Numbered from the stretch's first letter, positions 5,785 through 12,810 are shown. The stretch is DNA of 13,002 nt from Minisyncoccota bacterium (GCA_003518205.1 DOZC01000047.1:1123-14124); one strand, 5' to 3'. Translations and numbers: made by a program. The notes: generated by a model not told the origin, from the sequence alone.

Positions 5785-5970
5785 ATGACAAAGCAAAATG
5801 AAGGAGAGAGAGAGATAAATTGCCCAGATGAAACTGAGACAGAAATAGCAGTCAGAGTAGATGCTGCCATTGCAAGGTTTTTTGGAAATTTCAATGAACC
5901 TTTAGATGAAGTGGCTCAAGAATTGTATCGTTTGATTTTAAAAACAATTAATTTCGGAAATTATAAATAA
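5785..5970 (+). CDS. Small hypothetical protein, 61 residues
   Basis: I do not recognise a family. The first ~18 residues are polar and acidic (MTKQNEGEREINCPDETE). The remainder looks like two helices (IAVRVDAAIARFFGNF and LDEVAQELYRLILKTI) joined by a short NEP turn, suggesting a small helical, perhaps oligomerising, protein. Its codons are richer in AGA, ATA and GTA than those of its neighbours, so it may be recently acquired or fast-evolving. A weak AAAGAAA lies before the ATG. Its own -10 box (5715) and leader hairpin precede it, and the rpsU promoter follows. It could be a spurious ORF, but the helical pattern and intact frame favour a real gene. Confidence 0.5.
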   Translation: MTKQNEGEREINCPDETETEIAVRVDAAIARFFGNFNEPLDEVAQELYRLILKTINFGNYK

Positions 5971-5997
5971 ATCCATCCACACCCTTTAAAACTCTCC

Positions 5998-6006
5998 TGC
6001 TATAAT
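5998..6006 (+). promoter_or_regulatory. Extended -10 promoter of rpsU
   Basis: TGCTATAAT is a perfect extended -10 (TGn plus TATAAT). The identical 9-mer precedes the murE-like gene at 9849. Extended -10 promoters can work without a -35, and none is seen here. Predicted start is near 6013, giving a leader of about 111 bases. Confidence 0.65.
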
Positions 6007-6012
6007 ACGCTC

Positions 6013-6123
6013 TATCCTGAGTCTTGGTTTGCGGCTCCCATAGCCTCACTGCCTTTAATGCCCCAGGAAATTTAAAGTCGATGCTAATTTAACCATCGCA
6101 TTCAGGAGGGGAGGTGAGAGTTC
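6013..6123 (+). promoter_or_regulatory. Structured leader of rpsU with a double, very strong SD
   Basis: The leader contains TCCTG (6015-6019) complementary to CAGGA (6064-6068), a GGCT/AGCC hairpin (6033-6045), and CGATG (6079-6083) with CATCG (6094-6098). It ends with AGGAGG (6104-6109) directly followed by GGAGGTGA (6110-6117), an 8-base perfect match to the 16S anti-SD core, 6 bases before the ATG. CTCCC (6035-6039) and CTCAC (6045-6049) can each pair with parts of this SD (6109-6113 and 6114-6118). Most other genes here have little or no SD. This suggests translational control of rpsU, possibly by S21 itself, but that is inference. Confidence 0.5.
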
Positions 6124-6375
6124 ATGCCTATCGTACTTAGAGCTAAAAAAACTGATTCTACCAACGATTTAATTCGAAAGTTTAAGAAATTAACAGCCGC
6201 GGCTGATATTGTTCAGATCGTCAAAGATCGGAGATATTTTCAAAAGCCATCTCGGATTCGGGCTACCAAAGTCGCTGAGATGAGTCGCTTGGAAAGACGA
6301 TCTCGGTCACTCAAGAAAACCAAAAATGTTTCACCTCAAGCTATTGCTAAAATCAATCAACGCTTGGGAAGTTAA
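6124..6375 (+). CDS. rpsU: Small ribosomal subunit protein bS21
   Basis: An 83-residue, strongly basic protein. MPIVLRAKKTDSTNDLIRKF aligns in pattern with the S21 N-terminus (a short beta segment, then a helix with a basic face). The following DIVQIVKDRRYFQKPSRIRA matches the conserved part where a tyrosine or phenylalanine, KP and basic residues recur. The C-terminus is Arg/Lys rich (LERRSRSLKKTK), as expected for contact with 16S rRNA near the anti-SD. Length is in the 58-85 range of S21, at the long end. The start is fixed by the exceptional SD upstream. It has its own promoter and is followed by a strong terminator, so it is likely monocistronic. Confidence 0.85.
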   Translation: MPIVLRAKKTDSTNDLIRKFKKLTAAADIVQIVKDRRYFQKPSRIRATKVAEMSRLERRSRSLKKTKNVSPQAIAKINQRLGS

Positions 6376-6394
6376 GTTTTTTGTTGTGAATTTG

Positions 6395-6433
6395 AAACCC
6401 CCGCCGGTGCTAACAGCCACGCGCGGGGTTTTT
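6395..6433 (+). terminator. Intrinsic terminator between convergent genes
   Basis: AAACCCCCGC pairs with GCGGGGTTT across a loop of about 18 bases, with one bulged C, and TTTTT follows on the plus strand. It sits between rpsU and the convergent coiled-coil gene. The AAA run on its left flank gives only a short U tract on the minus strand, so it chiefly ends rpsU transcription and may be bidirectional. Confidence 0.85.
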
Positions 6434-6465
6434 GATTTCTGGAGTTAAATTGGGCCTGGTGAAAT

Positions 6466-7047
6466 TTAATCGGCTTTGTTTTTTCGAGCTTTGATTTTAG
6501 CCCGAATATTAAAATCCCACTGATCGCCGTCACTTGTATCGAAACTAGTGGAATTAGTGATTTGATGATAATTAATCAAATGATTGCTGAGCGTTTCTTC
6601 AATTTCTTTTTTCTGGTCATTGAGTTCGCCAATTTGAACTCGAAGGCTAGTGACTTGAGGCTCAGTTTGCAACTGGCTGCGGCGGGTTTTGACTTCCTGA
6701 CTCACCACTTCGGCCTTAGCTTCAGCCTCACCAAGTTGAGTGTCGTTTTCGAAAAAACTTTTTAAACTCTCACGTTTTTGTTTTAGTTCCTCGCTCAAGC
6801 GATTCAGTTCGTTGGCTTGGCGTTCAATCAAATTTTGCAGGGAGGTTAAAGTTTCAGCCACTTGATTGGAAGCGGCTACTTCGGCTTCAGTAGAGTCAGC
6901 TGTTAAAACTTCAGTTGTTTCAGTCCCATCGGTTAATAATTGATCAGCTAATTCTTCACCTCCAGGTAAAGCTGTAGGTGGAACTACCTCTGGTAAAACT
7001 TCTAGTTTTTTTGGAGCTGATAGGGTGGAGTTGGGATCGTTTGTCAT
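6466..7047 (-). CDS. Coiled-coil protein of unknown function
   Basis: A 193-residue soluble protein with no recognised family. Residues ~1-65 are low-complexity and rich in P, T, E and A, so probably disordered. Residues ~65-165 form a long heptad-like coiled coil (LTSLQNLIERQANELNRLSE, LKQKRESLKSF, then VTSLRVQIGELNDQKKEIEE). The last ~35 residues are polar and end in a basic RAKIKARKNKAD. The frame is open to a GTG at 7071, but I prefer the second ATG of a tandem ATGATG (7050/7047) because GGAG lies 6 bases upstream of it. No signal peptide or membrane segment is present. It is divergent from rnpB and convergent with rpsU. A structural or scaffolding role is possible, but nothing shows it directly. 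Confidence 0.75.
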   Translation of the reverse strand: MTNDPNSTLSAPKKLEVLPEVVPPTALPGGEELADQLLTDGTETTEVLTADSTEAEVAASNQVAETLTSLQNLIERQANELNRLSEELKQKRESLKSFFENDTQLGEAEAKAEVVSQEVKTRRSQLQTEPQVTSLRVQIGELNDQKKEIEETLSNHLINYHQITNSTSFDTSDGDQWDFNIRAKIKARKNKAD

Positions 7048-7109
7048 CATACGCTCCACACTGTAACTCACTTTTTCAATCAGAGCAAGATTCGTAACTC
7101 GAATGGCGG

Positions 7110-7115
7110 TATACT
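7110..7115 (+). promoter_or_regulatory. -10 box of rnpB
   Basis: TATACT ends 6 bases before 7122, the first base of the RNase P P1 helix, so its +1 coincides with the expected RNA 5' end. No good -35 was found at 16-18 bp spacing. Confidence 0.65.
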
Positions 7116-7121
7116 ACACCT

Positions 7122-7467
7122 GGTGCGCAGTTAGGTTTTGGCCCAATTCTCAATAGAGAATTGGGAGGAAAGTCCGGACAGCAGAACACCGGGTGCCTGG
7201 TGAAAGCCAGGGAGCTGGTTTGCAGTAATGCAGATTAGTGCCAGTTTAGAGCCGCAGTGACGAATCGGGTGGCGCCGAGTGAAACGACCAAGCTACTGGG
7301 TGTCTTGACTTGCAAAAGTTAAGATGGCAATCCTCCCCGCTGCAACAAGCGATTTTGACCTTAATGATGGTGTTCTCTATTGCCTTGGTTTACCAAGGCG
7401 AGGCCATAATGACTTGGCATAGATAGATCAAAGCCCCCGACAGAATCCGGCTTATCGACTGCGCACC
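7122..7467 (+). ncRNA. rnpB: RNase P RNA, bacterial type A-like
   Basis: This is the catalytic RNA that removes 5' leaders from precursor tRNAs. The terminal helix P1 is a perfect 10 bp: GGTGCGCAGT (7122-7131) with ACTGCGCACC (7458-7467). A 10-bp perfect P3 hairpin CCCAATTCTC/GAGAATTGGG follows. The universally conserved core is visible: GAGGAAAGTCCGGACA at about 7165-7180, and GACAGAATCCGGCTTA at about 7439-7454, which form P4 and flanking joints. GCCAGGGAGC, AGTGAAACGACC and CATAGATAGATCA match other conserved segments. A CCTTGG-TTTA-CCAAGG hairpin sits in the P17/P18 region. At ~346 nt it has normal length. The region around P15, where the tRNA 3' CCA is normally bound by GGU, is divergent; a GGT at 7369-7371 is a candidate. 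The P1 helix followed by GTTTT may help termination. Confidence 0.97.
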
Positions 7468-7481
7468 GTTTTAAAAAGATG

Positions 7482-7487
7482 TACAAT
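7482..7487 (+). promoter_or_regulatory. -10-like box immediately before membrane protein start
   Basis: TACAAT predicts a transcription start near 7494, three bases before the ATG at 7497. If used, the upstream ATG at 7479 would lie outside the mRNA, and the protein would be made from a nearly leaderless transcript. Confidence 0.35.
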
Positions 7488-7496
7488 AAAAGCACT

Positions 7497-8231
7497 ATGT
7501 TACCTCAATTCTTTTCTTCGTGGGATGCTTTTAGCACTCAATTTCTGGTAAGTTTGGGAGGATTTCTACCCAAATTACTAGGTGCTAGCCTGGTTTTTGT
7601 CTTTGGTTTGTTGCTGGCCAAACTTTTGCGTAGTACTTTGAGAAAAGTTCTTCAGGCCATTAATTTTTCCAAATTAGTTGGTCAAACTCCACTTCAGGTA
7701 GCACTAGAAAATCCTGAAATCGGTCGTCGCTTTGAAACGGGCTTGGTAAGCTCGGTTTATTGGTTATCCCTGCTTTTAGTGATTCATACTGCAGCGACAA
7801 TTTTGGGATTGGGATCAGTGACGTTGCTAATCGAGAAAATCCTGAATTATTTGCCGCAAATTTTTTCGGCTATTTTGGTACTGGGATTTGGAGTGGTCTT
7901 GGCTGGAGCAGTCGAGGGTTTGGTTAAAGGAGCCGTTCGAGGCATGGGTCTAAAACAAGCCATTTGGCTGGGAAAAATTTCCAGTTACCTGGTAATTTGT
8001 ATCGCAATTTTAAGCTCACTTTCAGAGTTGGGAATTGCTCGTGACTTTATTACCATTTTGTTTGTCGGCTTCATTGGTTCCATTAGTTTGGCAGTGGGGT
8101 TGGCTTTAGGTCTGGGAAGTAAAGAAACTATCGGCAAAATTTTTGATAAGTGGTATCGCCGAAATTTTTTGACTGATTCTGAAACTGAATTTACTTCTAA
8201 ACCCAAATCAGATTCAAAAATCAAAAAATAA
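7497..8231 (+). CDS. MscS-related conserved-TM-helix membrane protein
   Basis: An integral membrane protein of 244 residues from the ATG at 7497 (250 from an alternative ATG at 7479). Hydrophobic segments, numbered from 7479, lie near 28-53 (LPKLLGASLVFVFGLLLAKL), 90-112, 128-151 (SAILVLGFGVVLAGAVEGLV), 167-185 and 190-213 (VGFIGSISLAVGLALGLG). The repeated pattern of small residues (G, A) followed by a basic helix such as AKLLRSTLRKVL is that of the conserved TM helix found in MscS-like mechanosensitive channel families. The ~100-residue cytosolic MscS beta domain is absent; a short basic, polar tail follows the last helix. Channel function is therefore a family inference. It follows rnpB and converges on comM. 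Confidence 0.8.
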   Translation: MLPQFFSSWDAFSTQFLVSLGGFLPKLLGASLVFVFGLLLAKLLRSTLRKVLQAINFSKLVGQTPLQVALENPEIGRRFETGLVSSVYWLSLLLVIHTAATILGLGSVTLLIEKILNYLPQIFSAILVLGFGVVLAGAVEGLVKGAVRGMGLKQAIWLGKISSYLVICIAILSSLSELGIARDFITILFVGFIGSISLAVGLALGLGSKETIGKIFDKWYRRNFLTDSETEFTSKPKSDSKIKK

Positions 8232-8266
8232 TCTGGCAAAATTCTCCAGCTGTGAGGCATGAAAGT

Positions 8267-9772
8267 TTATAGTTGCACTCGATATTGTAGCGCTTCCGCC
8301 AAATGATGAAGTTTAATTTCTGTTTCTGACTCAAGTCTGGCAATTGTTAAAGCCACTCGAATTAACTTATGACACACTCTGGCACTCAGTTGCCAATGAG
8401 TTGCGGCTCTGGTAAGGAGTTGTTTGACTGATGGTTCAAGTTTTAAACCTTGAACTTCTACCAAACTCATTTGCCCAGCTGGTCGACCAAAAACATTCCG
8501 CACTTGAGTAATTTTACCAGCCAGAGTAGTAGTAACAGTTGAGATTGAACTAGTGCGAGACTTCATCAATTGGGTGATGGGAACTGCATCGAGTTTGACG
8601 ATCAAATCAAACCGATCCAAAAGTGGCCCTGACAAACGCTGGTGGTATTGAACCAAACTTTGGGGTGAACAACGACAATTTTTGACTTGACTTTGATACC
8701 AACCACAGCGACACGGATTGGCCGCCGCAATTAGTAAACAAGTGGCTGGATAATTTAAACTGCCCTTGGATCGAACCAAGGTCACCGAACCAGTTTCCAG
8801 AGGTTGTCTCAAAGCTTCTAACCCAACTGCTTGAAATTCAGGTAATTCGTCCAAAAACAATACGCCTCGATGAGCTAGAGTGATCTCTCCCGGACGCAGT
8901 TCCATCCCACCGCCCACCAACCCCACCAACGAAATAGAGTGATGTGGCGCTCTAAATGGTCTATCAGTCAGCAAACCATCTGGATTTAAACCGGCAGCAG
9001 AATAAATTTGAGTGACTTCAATTTGCTCCGAAACAGACATGGTGGGTAATAAACCCACAATCGCCTGAGCTAAAAGTGTTTTACCACAACCTGGAGGGCC
9101 AACCAGCAGTAAGTGATGAAGTCCGGCAGCAGTGATCGTCAGAGCCCGCTTAGCCTGATCTTGGCCAACAATTTCATCCAGATCAGTTTGTCCGCGATTG
9201 GCAATTAATGAGGAATTTTTTGGGGATTGAGCGGATGAACAATTAACTCTGGAATGCTCTAAATCTACTGGAGTTAAACTCAATAACTCAGCTAAAGAAC
9301 ACAGTGGAATGATAACTAGACTCGTCAAACAAACCACTTCGCTTAATTGGGCGGCGGGAATTAAAAAAATTTTTAGCCCTGCAGTCTGAGCTTTTAATAT
9401 CATCCCAAGTAAGCCCGGCACACTCCGAACTTGACCATCTAAAGCAAGTTCTCCTACCAAAAACACCTGACTGATTTCAAATCGCAATTTACCATTTGCT
9501 GCCAATAATCCAGCAGCTATCGCCAAATCAAAGCTAGTTCCAGTCTTTAAAACATGGCCTGGGGCTAGATTAACCACACATTTTCGGGCCGGCAATCTGA
9601 TTCCTAACTGATGCAGGGCTCCGATCACCCGTTGCTTGGCTTCAGCTACTGATCGATTCGCCAAACCCACAATTTGTAATCCAGGAATGCCAATCTGGAG
9701 CGCCACCTCTACTGTAACGAGAGTGGGATGAAGTCCAATTAAAAAAGCGGCCTGAGTTTTGGCTAGTGTCAC
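8267..9772 (-). CDS. comM: YifB/ComM-family AAA+ ATPase
   Basis: A 501-residue protein, matching the ~500 of ComM/YifB. The N-terminal ChlI (Lon-protease-like fold) domain shows GIPGLQIVGLANRSVAEAKQ (28-47), VNLAPGHVLKTGTSFDLAIA (67-86) and VGELALDGQVRSVPG. The magnesium-chelatase-type AAA+ domain has Walker A GPPGCGKT (225-232), FRAPHHSIS (273-281), Walker B VLFLDE (304-309), LRQPLETG, and the Cys-rich ANPCRCGWY...CRCSP (351-370). LLDRFDL follows, then a C-terminal domain ending in LHHLAEALQYR. In bacteria studied, ComM is a hexameric helicase that promotes branch migration during natural transformation. The start is GTG with no SD; a TAGAAT box puts +1 exactly on it. It is divergent from the Mur ligase operon and stands alone here, without other competence genes. 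Confidence 0.93.
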   Translation of the reverse strand: MTLAKTQAAFLIGLHPTLVTVEVALQIGIPGLQIVGLANRSVAEAKQRVIGALHQLGIRLPARKCVVNLAPGHVLKTGTSFDLAIAAGLLAANGKLRFEISQVFLVGELALDGQVRSVPGLLGMILKAQTAGLKIFLIPAAQLSEVVCLTSLVIIPLCSLAELLSLTPVDLEHSRVNCSSAQSPKNSSLIANRGQTDLDEIVGQDQAKRALTITAAGLHHLLLVGPPGCGKTLLAQAIVGLLPTMSVSEQIEVTQIYSAAGLNPDGLLTDRPFRAPHHSISLVGLVGGGMELRPGEITLAHRGVLFLDELPEFQAVGLEALRQPLETGSVTLVRSKGSLNYPATCLLIAAANPCRCGWYQSQVKNCRCSPQSLVQYHQRLSGPLLDRFDLIVKLDAVPITQLMKSRTSSISTVTTTLAGKITQVRNVFGRPAGQMSLVEVQGLKLEPSVKQLLTRAATHWQLSARVCHKLIRVALTIARLESETEIKLHHLAEALQYRVQL

Positions 9773-9778
9773 CCCATT

Positions 9779-9784
9779 ATTCTA
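9779..9784 (-). promoter_or_regulatory. -10 box of comM, predicting a leaderless mRNA
   Basis: On the minus strand TAGAAT (5 of 6 matches to consensus) ends 6 bases before the GTG at 9772, so +1 falls on the start codon. No good -35 is seen. Confidence 0.4.
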
Positions 9785-9848
9785 ACGTCCAAAGCTGAAT
9801 AGAAGCTGAAATCTAACTCAAGTAACCCGCAAAACTGCGCGACAATGC

Positions 9849-9857
9849 TGCTATAAT
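9849..9857 (+). promoter_or_regulatory. Extended -10 promoter of the murE-murC pair
   Basis: TGCTATAAT, identical to the rpsU promoter 9-mer, ends 7 bases before the GTG at 9865. The expected +1 is 9864 or 9865, so the murE-like mRNA should be leaderless. No SD is present in this interval. Confidence 0.65.
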
Positions 9858-9864
9858 CACCAAC

Positions 9865-11085
9865 GTGTTAGCAAATTTGCTTTATCAACTTAAAAAACCC
9901 TATCATTGGTTCAAAACTGGTTGGCTTAAAGGTTTGCCAGCTGCCATCAAATATGGTTTTCCAGCCCGCAAACTTAAAATTATCGCCATTACTGGCACTG
10001 ACGGCAAAACCACCACCACCACGTTACTATATCACATTTTGAAAGCTGGAGGCAAACGAGTGGCTCTGATTTCGACTGTAGCTGCCTATATCGGTGACCA
10101 GGAAATTGAAACCGGCCTCCATGTCACCACCCCAGAAGCCGACCAGCTCCAAAAATTAATGGCTCAAATGGTCAAAGAGAAAATTGAGTATTTGGTGCTG
10201 GAATTTACTTCTCATGGAGCCTACCAAAGCCGCTTGTTTGGTATTAAACCCAAAATCACCGGCGTGACTAATATCACTCATGAGCATTTGGATTATCACG
10301 TAACTTATCAAAATTATCTAGAGGCCAAGCTTTCATTCATAAATCAAGCTAAAACCGTGGTTTTGAATCGAGATGATCAATCTTTTTTTCGACTCAAAAA
10401 ACACTTACCAAGTCGGCAATATCACATTTTAACTTATGGCCTCGACGACACTTTGCCAAAAATTATTACTCAAGCTATCAAAAATCGCTTTCCGGAAATT
10501 TATAATCACTCTAACGCCCGCTTGGCTGTGACTATCGCTCGGTTTTTAAAACTAGACAAAGCTGCGATAGCTACTGCCATCAGTAATTTTCCTAGCGTTC
10601 CAGGCAGAATGCAGTTTGTGCCCAACAAACAAGGAATTGAGGTGGTAGTGGATTTTGCCCACACTCCTCAAGCTTTAAGTGAAGCTTTAAGTTCGCTCCG
10701 GCGCCGATTAAATCGAAGTCGAAATCGCGGCAAATTAATTGCGGTTTTTGGCTGTGCTGGCTTGCGAGATCGAGCCAAGCGACCCATGATGGGTCAAATT
10801 GGAGTTGACCAAGCCGATCTGGCTGTTTTCACCGCTGAAGATCCTCGGACTGAAGATATTTGGACTATTATTAGACAAATGAAAGAGCAATTAACAACTG
10901 GGCATCATAAAATTGTCACTTTGACCGATCGACACCAGGCGATTGAGTTTGCTTTAACTAAACTTGCTAAAAAGGGTGATATTGTGGGTATTTTTGGTAA
11001 GGGTCCAGAAAAAAGTATGTGTTACGGCACCATCGAAAAACCTTGGAGCGATCTAGCTGAAGTTAAAAAATGTCTCAAAACTTAA
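9865..11085 (+). CDS. murE: MurE-type Mur ligase (UDP-MurNAc-tripeptide synthetase-like), N-terminally short
   Basis: Predicted to add the third amino acid to UDP-MurNAc-dipeptide using ATP. Visible motifs are the P-loop GTDGKTTTT (44-52), THVTTPEA-like HVTTPEA (86-92), LEFTSHGAYQSRLFG (112-126), TNITHEHLDYH (135-145), YLEAK with the probable carbamylated lysine K155, VDFAHTPQAL (262-271), and EDPRTED (325-331) where DAP-adding enzymes have DNPR. At 406 residues it lacks the ~80-100-residue N-terminal UDP-binding domain: only ~35 residues precede the central domain. The segment before HSNARLAV (215-222) is also shortened. The third amino acid therefore cannot be assigned, and a MurT-like or other Mur ligase role is possible. 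The GTG start lies directly at a promoter, and the 3' end overlaps murC by 16 bp. Confidence 0.85.
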   Translation: MLANLLYQLKKPYHWFKTGWLKGLPAAIKYGFPARKLKIIAITGTDGKTTTTTLLYHILKAGGKRVALISTVAAYIGDQEIETGLHVTTPEADQLQKLMAQMVKEKIEYLVLEFTSHGAYQSRLFGIKPKITGVTNITHEHLDYHVTYQNYLEAKLSFINQAKTVVLNRDDQSFFRLKKHLPSRQYHILTYGLDDTLPKIITQAIKNRFPEIYNHSNARLAVTIARFLKLDKAAIATAISNFPSVPGRMQFVPNKQGIEVVVDFAHTPQALSEALSSLRRRLNRSRNRGKLIAVFGCAGLRDRAKRPMMGQIGVDQADLAVFTAEDPRTEDIWTIIRQMKEQLTTGHHKIVTLTDRHQAIEFALTKLAKKGDIVGIFGKGPEKSMCYGTIEKPWSDLAEVKKCLKT

Positions 11086-12542
11086 CTTTGGTCACCTCCA
11101 ACCCAATCTTAACCGATCCATCAACAGAGTTTTGGTATTTGATGGGAATTAAAGGCGTGGCCATGGCTTCTTTGGCTCAGATTTTAATCGATGCCGGACA
11201 TCGAGTGGCAGGTTGTGATGTGGCTGAAGATTTTGTCACCGCCGAGCTTCTCAGTCGATTACCAATTGAGCTTGAGGTGGGTTTTGACCATTTATTACCA
11301 ACGGGAGTTACCACTTTAGTTTATACTGCTGCTCATCAAGGCCAATTTAATCCGATTGTTCAGCAAGCTCGAGCCAAGGGAGTTCGAACTTTATCCCAGG
11401 CAGAGGCTCTGGCCGAGTTTTTTAATCAAAAACAAGGCGTCGCAGTCTGCGGCGTCGGAGGAAAATCCACAGTTTCAGCCATGATTACCTGGATTTTAGA
11501 AAAAATCGGTCAACAACCCAGTTTCTCTGTGGGAGTCGGAAGTATTCCCGGATTAGACCGTACCGGCCAGTGGCTACCAAAAAGCCAATGGTTCGTGGCC
11601 GAAGCTGATGAATACGTAATTGATCCATCTGCCCCCAGCCGAGACGAACCAATTGTGCCCAGATTTTCGTTTTTTCAACCCTTTTTGACCGTCTGCACTA
11701 ATTTGGAATATGATCACCCCGACGTTTATCGTGATTTTAGTCACACTCAAACAGTTTTTAGAGATTTTTTTAGTCAAATTAAGCCAGGTGGTGTTCTAAT
11801 CATCAATCAAGACTCAGTCGGTCTTCAAAAAGTGATGGCTACTTTAATCACCCAACTGGCAACCAAAAACATTACTTTAGTCAATTTTGGTGAAACTGCT
11901 ACGGCTAATTGGTGGCTGAGTGATTATCAGGTTAAACCTGGTCAATCTCAGGCAAAACTGCATTATCAAAATCAGATTTTTGAATTGCTGCTGCCCATTC
12001 CAGGTAAATTTAACTTGAAAAATGCCCTGGCTGCTGTGGCCGCCGTTGTGGCTTTGGGATTTGAACCTCAGGCTGCAGTGACAGCTCTGGCTGATTTTCA
12101 TTCCACCAAACGCCGCTTTGAACTCATCGGTACTAAAAATGGGGTAATTTATTACGACGATTATGGCCATCATCCTCATGAAGTTTATCAAGCTATCAAA
12201 GCCCTAAATGATTGGTATCCTGCTGCTCACAAACTCATTGTTTTTCAATCTCACACTTTTAGTCGTACCAAACAATTATTTGCCGAATTTGTCGAAGCTT
12301 TTCGCGAAGCTGACGAAGTGGCCATGATTGAGATTTTCCCTTCAGCTCGGGAGGCATTTGATGCTTCAGTGACCAGTGACGGACTCTGTGCTGCCATTAC
12401 AGCCAAATATCCCACTATTAAAGTCAAAAACTATCGAGATTTAAAAACCCTAGCCACTTATTGTCAGGAAAATTTAAAACCTGGTGATGTTTGTCTCACG
12501 ATTGGGGCAGGAGATGTGTACGTTTTGCACGATTTGCTTTAA
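11070..12542 (+). CDS. murC: UDP-N-acetylmuramate-alanine ligase (MurC-like)
   Basis: Adds the first amino acid, usually L-alanine, to UDP-MurNAc. At 490 residues it matches the full-length family. The N-terminal Rossmann domain begins YLMGIKGVAMASLAQILIDA (23-42), where typical MurC has GIGGIGMS. The central ATPase has the P-loop GVGGKST (128-134) in place of GTHGKTT. EADEY (178-182), TNLEYDHPD (210-218), PGKFNLKNALAA and RRFELIG follow. The C-terminal domain carries YDDYGHHPHEV, FQSHTFSRTK and IFPSARE, all MurC hallmarks. Mpl is a close relative, but the lack of a peptide-ligase context and the pairing with murE favour MurC. No SD precedes the ATG, which overlaps the murE end by 16 bp. Its 3' end overlaps a convergent gene by 47 bp. 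Confidence 0.9.
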   Translation: MSQNLTLVTSNPILTDPSTEFWYLMGIKGVAMASLAQILIDAGHRVAGCDVAEDFVTAELLSRLPIELEVGFDHLLPTGVTTLVYTAAHQGQFNPIVQQARAKGVRTLSQAEALAEFFNQKQGVAVCGVGGKSTVSAMITWILEKIGQQPSFSVGVGSIPGLDRTGQWLPKSQWFVAEADEYVIDPSAPSRDEPIVPRFSFFQPFLTVCTNLEYDHPDVYRDFSHTQTVFRDFFSQIKPGGVLIINQDSVGLQKVMATLITQLATKNITLVNFGETATANWWLSDYQVKPGQSQAKLHYQNQIFELLLPIPGKFNLKNALAAVAAVVALGFEPQAAVTALADFHSTKRRFELIGTKNGVIYYDDYGHHPHEVYQAIKALNDWYPAAHKLIVFQSHTFSRTKQLFAEFVEAFREADEVAMIEIFPSAREAFDASVTSDGLCAAITAKYPTIKVKNYRDLKTLATYCQENLKPGDVCLTIGAGDVYVLHDLL

Positions 12543-12804
12543 CTGGATTTTTTGGTAACGGAGGATAAGGAGTGGTATCAGTTATAGGATAATCACCCTT
12601 TAACAAATTATAACTAAGTAAACCAGCTTTTCTTCGCTCCTCACCGGCGGCTAAAATTTCCGCCATTAATTTTTCCTGAGTTTCGGCATCATTCAAAACA
12701 CCAGAGCCATCATTGAGCGCTGCGGTGTCGGCAGCCACTTCAGAAAACTCAGAGCCACTTGAATACCAGCGCCGAAATTTCGTAACCAGATCATCTTCAA
12801 CCAT
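12496..12804 (-). CDS. Hypothetical protein overlapping murC antisense
   Basis: A 102-residue protein with no family I recognise. It opens with MVEDDLVTKFRRWY, followed by an acidic region (SEFSEVAADTAALNDGSG), a helix (ETQEKLMAEILAAGEERRKA), LLSYNLLKGDYPIT, a proline-rich PYPPLPKNPV and a basic tail (KANRAKRTHL). Only the last ~15 residues lie opposite the 3' end of murC; the rest is unique, which argues against a pure shadow. A TAAAAT box ends exactly 6 bases before the ATG, predicting a leaderless mRNA; a TTG at 12810 is an alternative start. It is the only gene here ending in TGA. No signal peptide or membrane helix is seen. Confidence 0.6.
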   Translation of the reverse strand: MVEDDLVTKFRRWYSSGSEFSEVAADTAALNDGSGVLNDAETQEKLMAEILAAGEERRKAGLLSYNLLKGDYPITDTTPYPPLPKNPVKANRAKRTHLLPQS

Positions 12805-12810
12805 TCTCAA

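Noticed and set aside
6562..6765. 67-residue plus-strand frame opposite the coiled-coil gene
   Set aside because: It is rich in F and L as expected from the complement of Lys/Glu-rich coiled-coil codons, with no SD.
11574..12191. Open frames on the minus strand inside murC
   Set aside because: They lie opposite conserved MurC motifs and have unusual compositions with no start signals.
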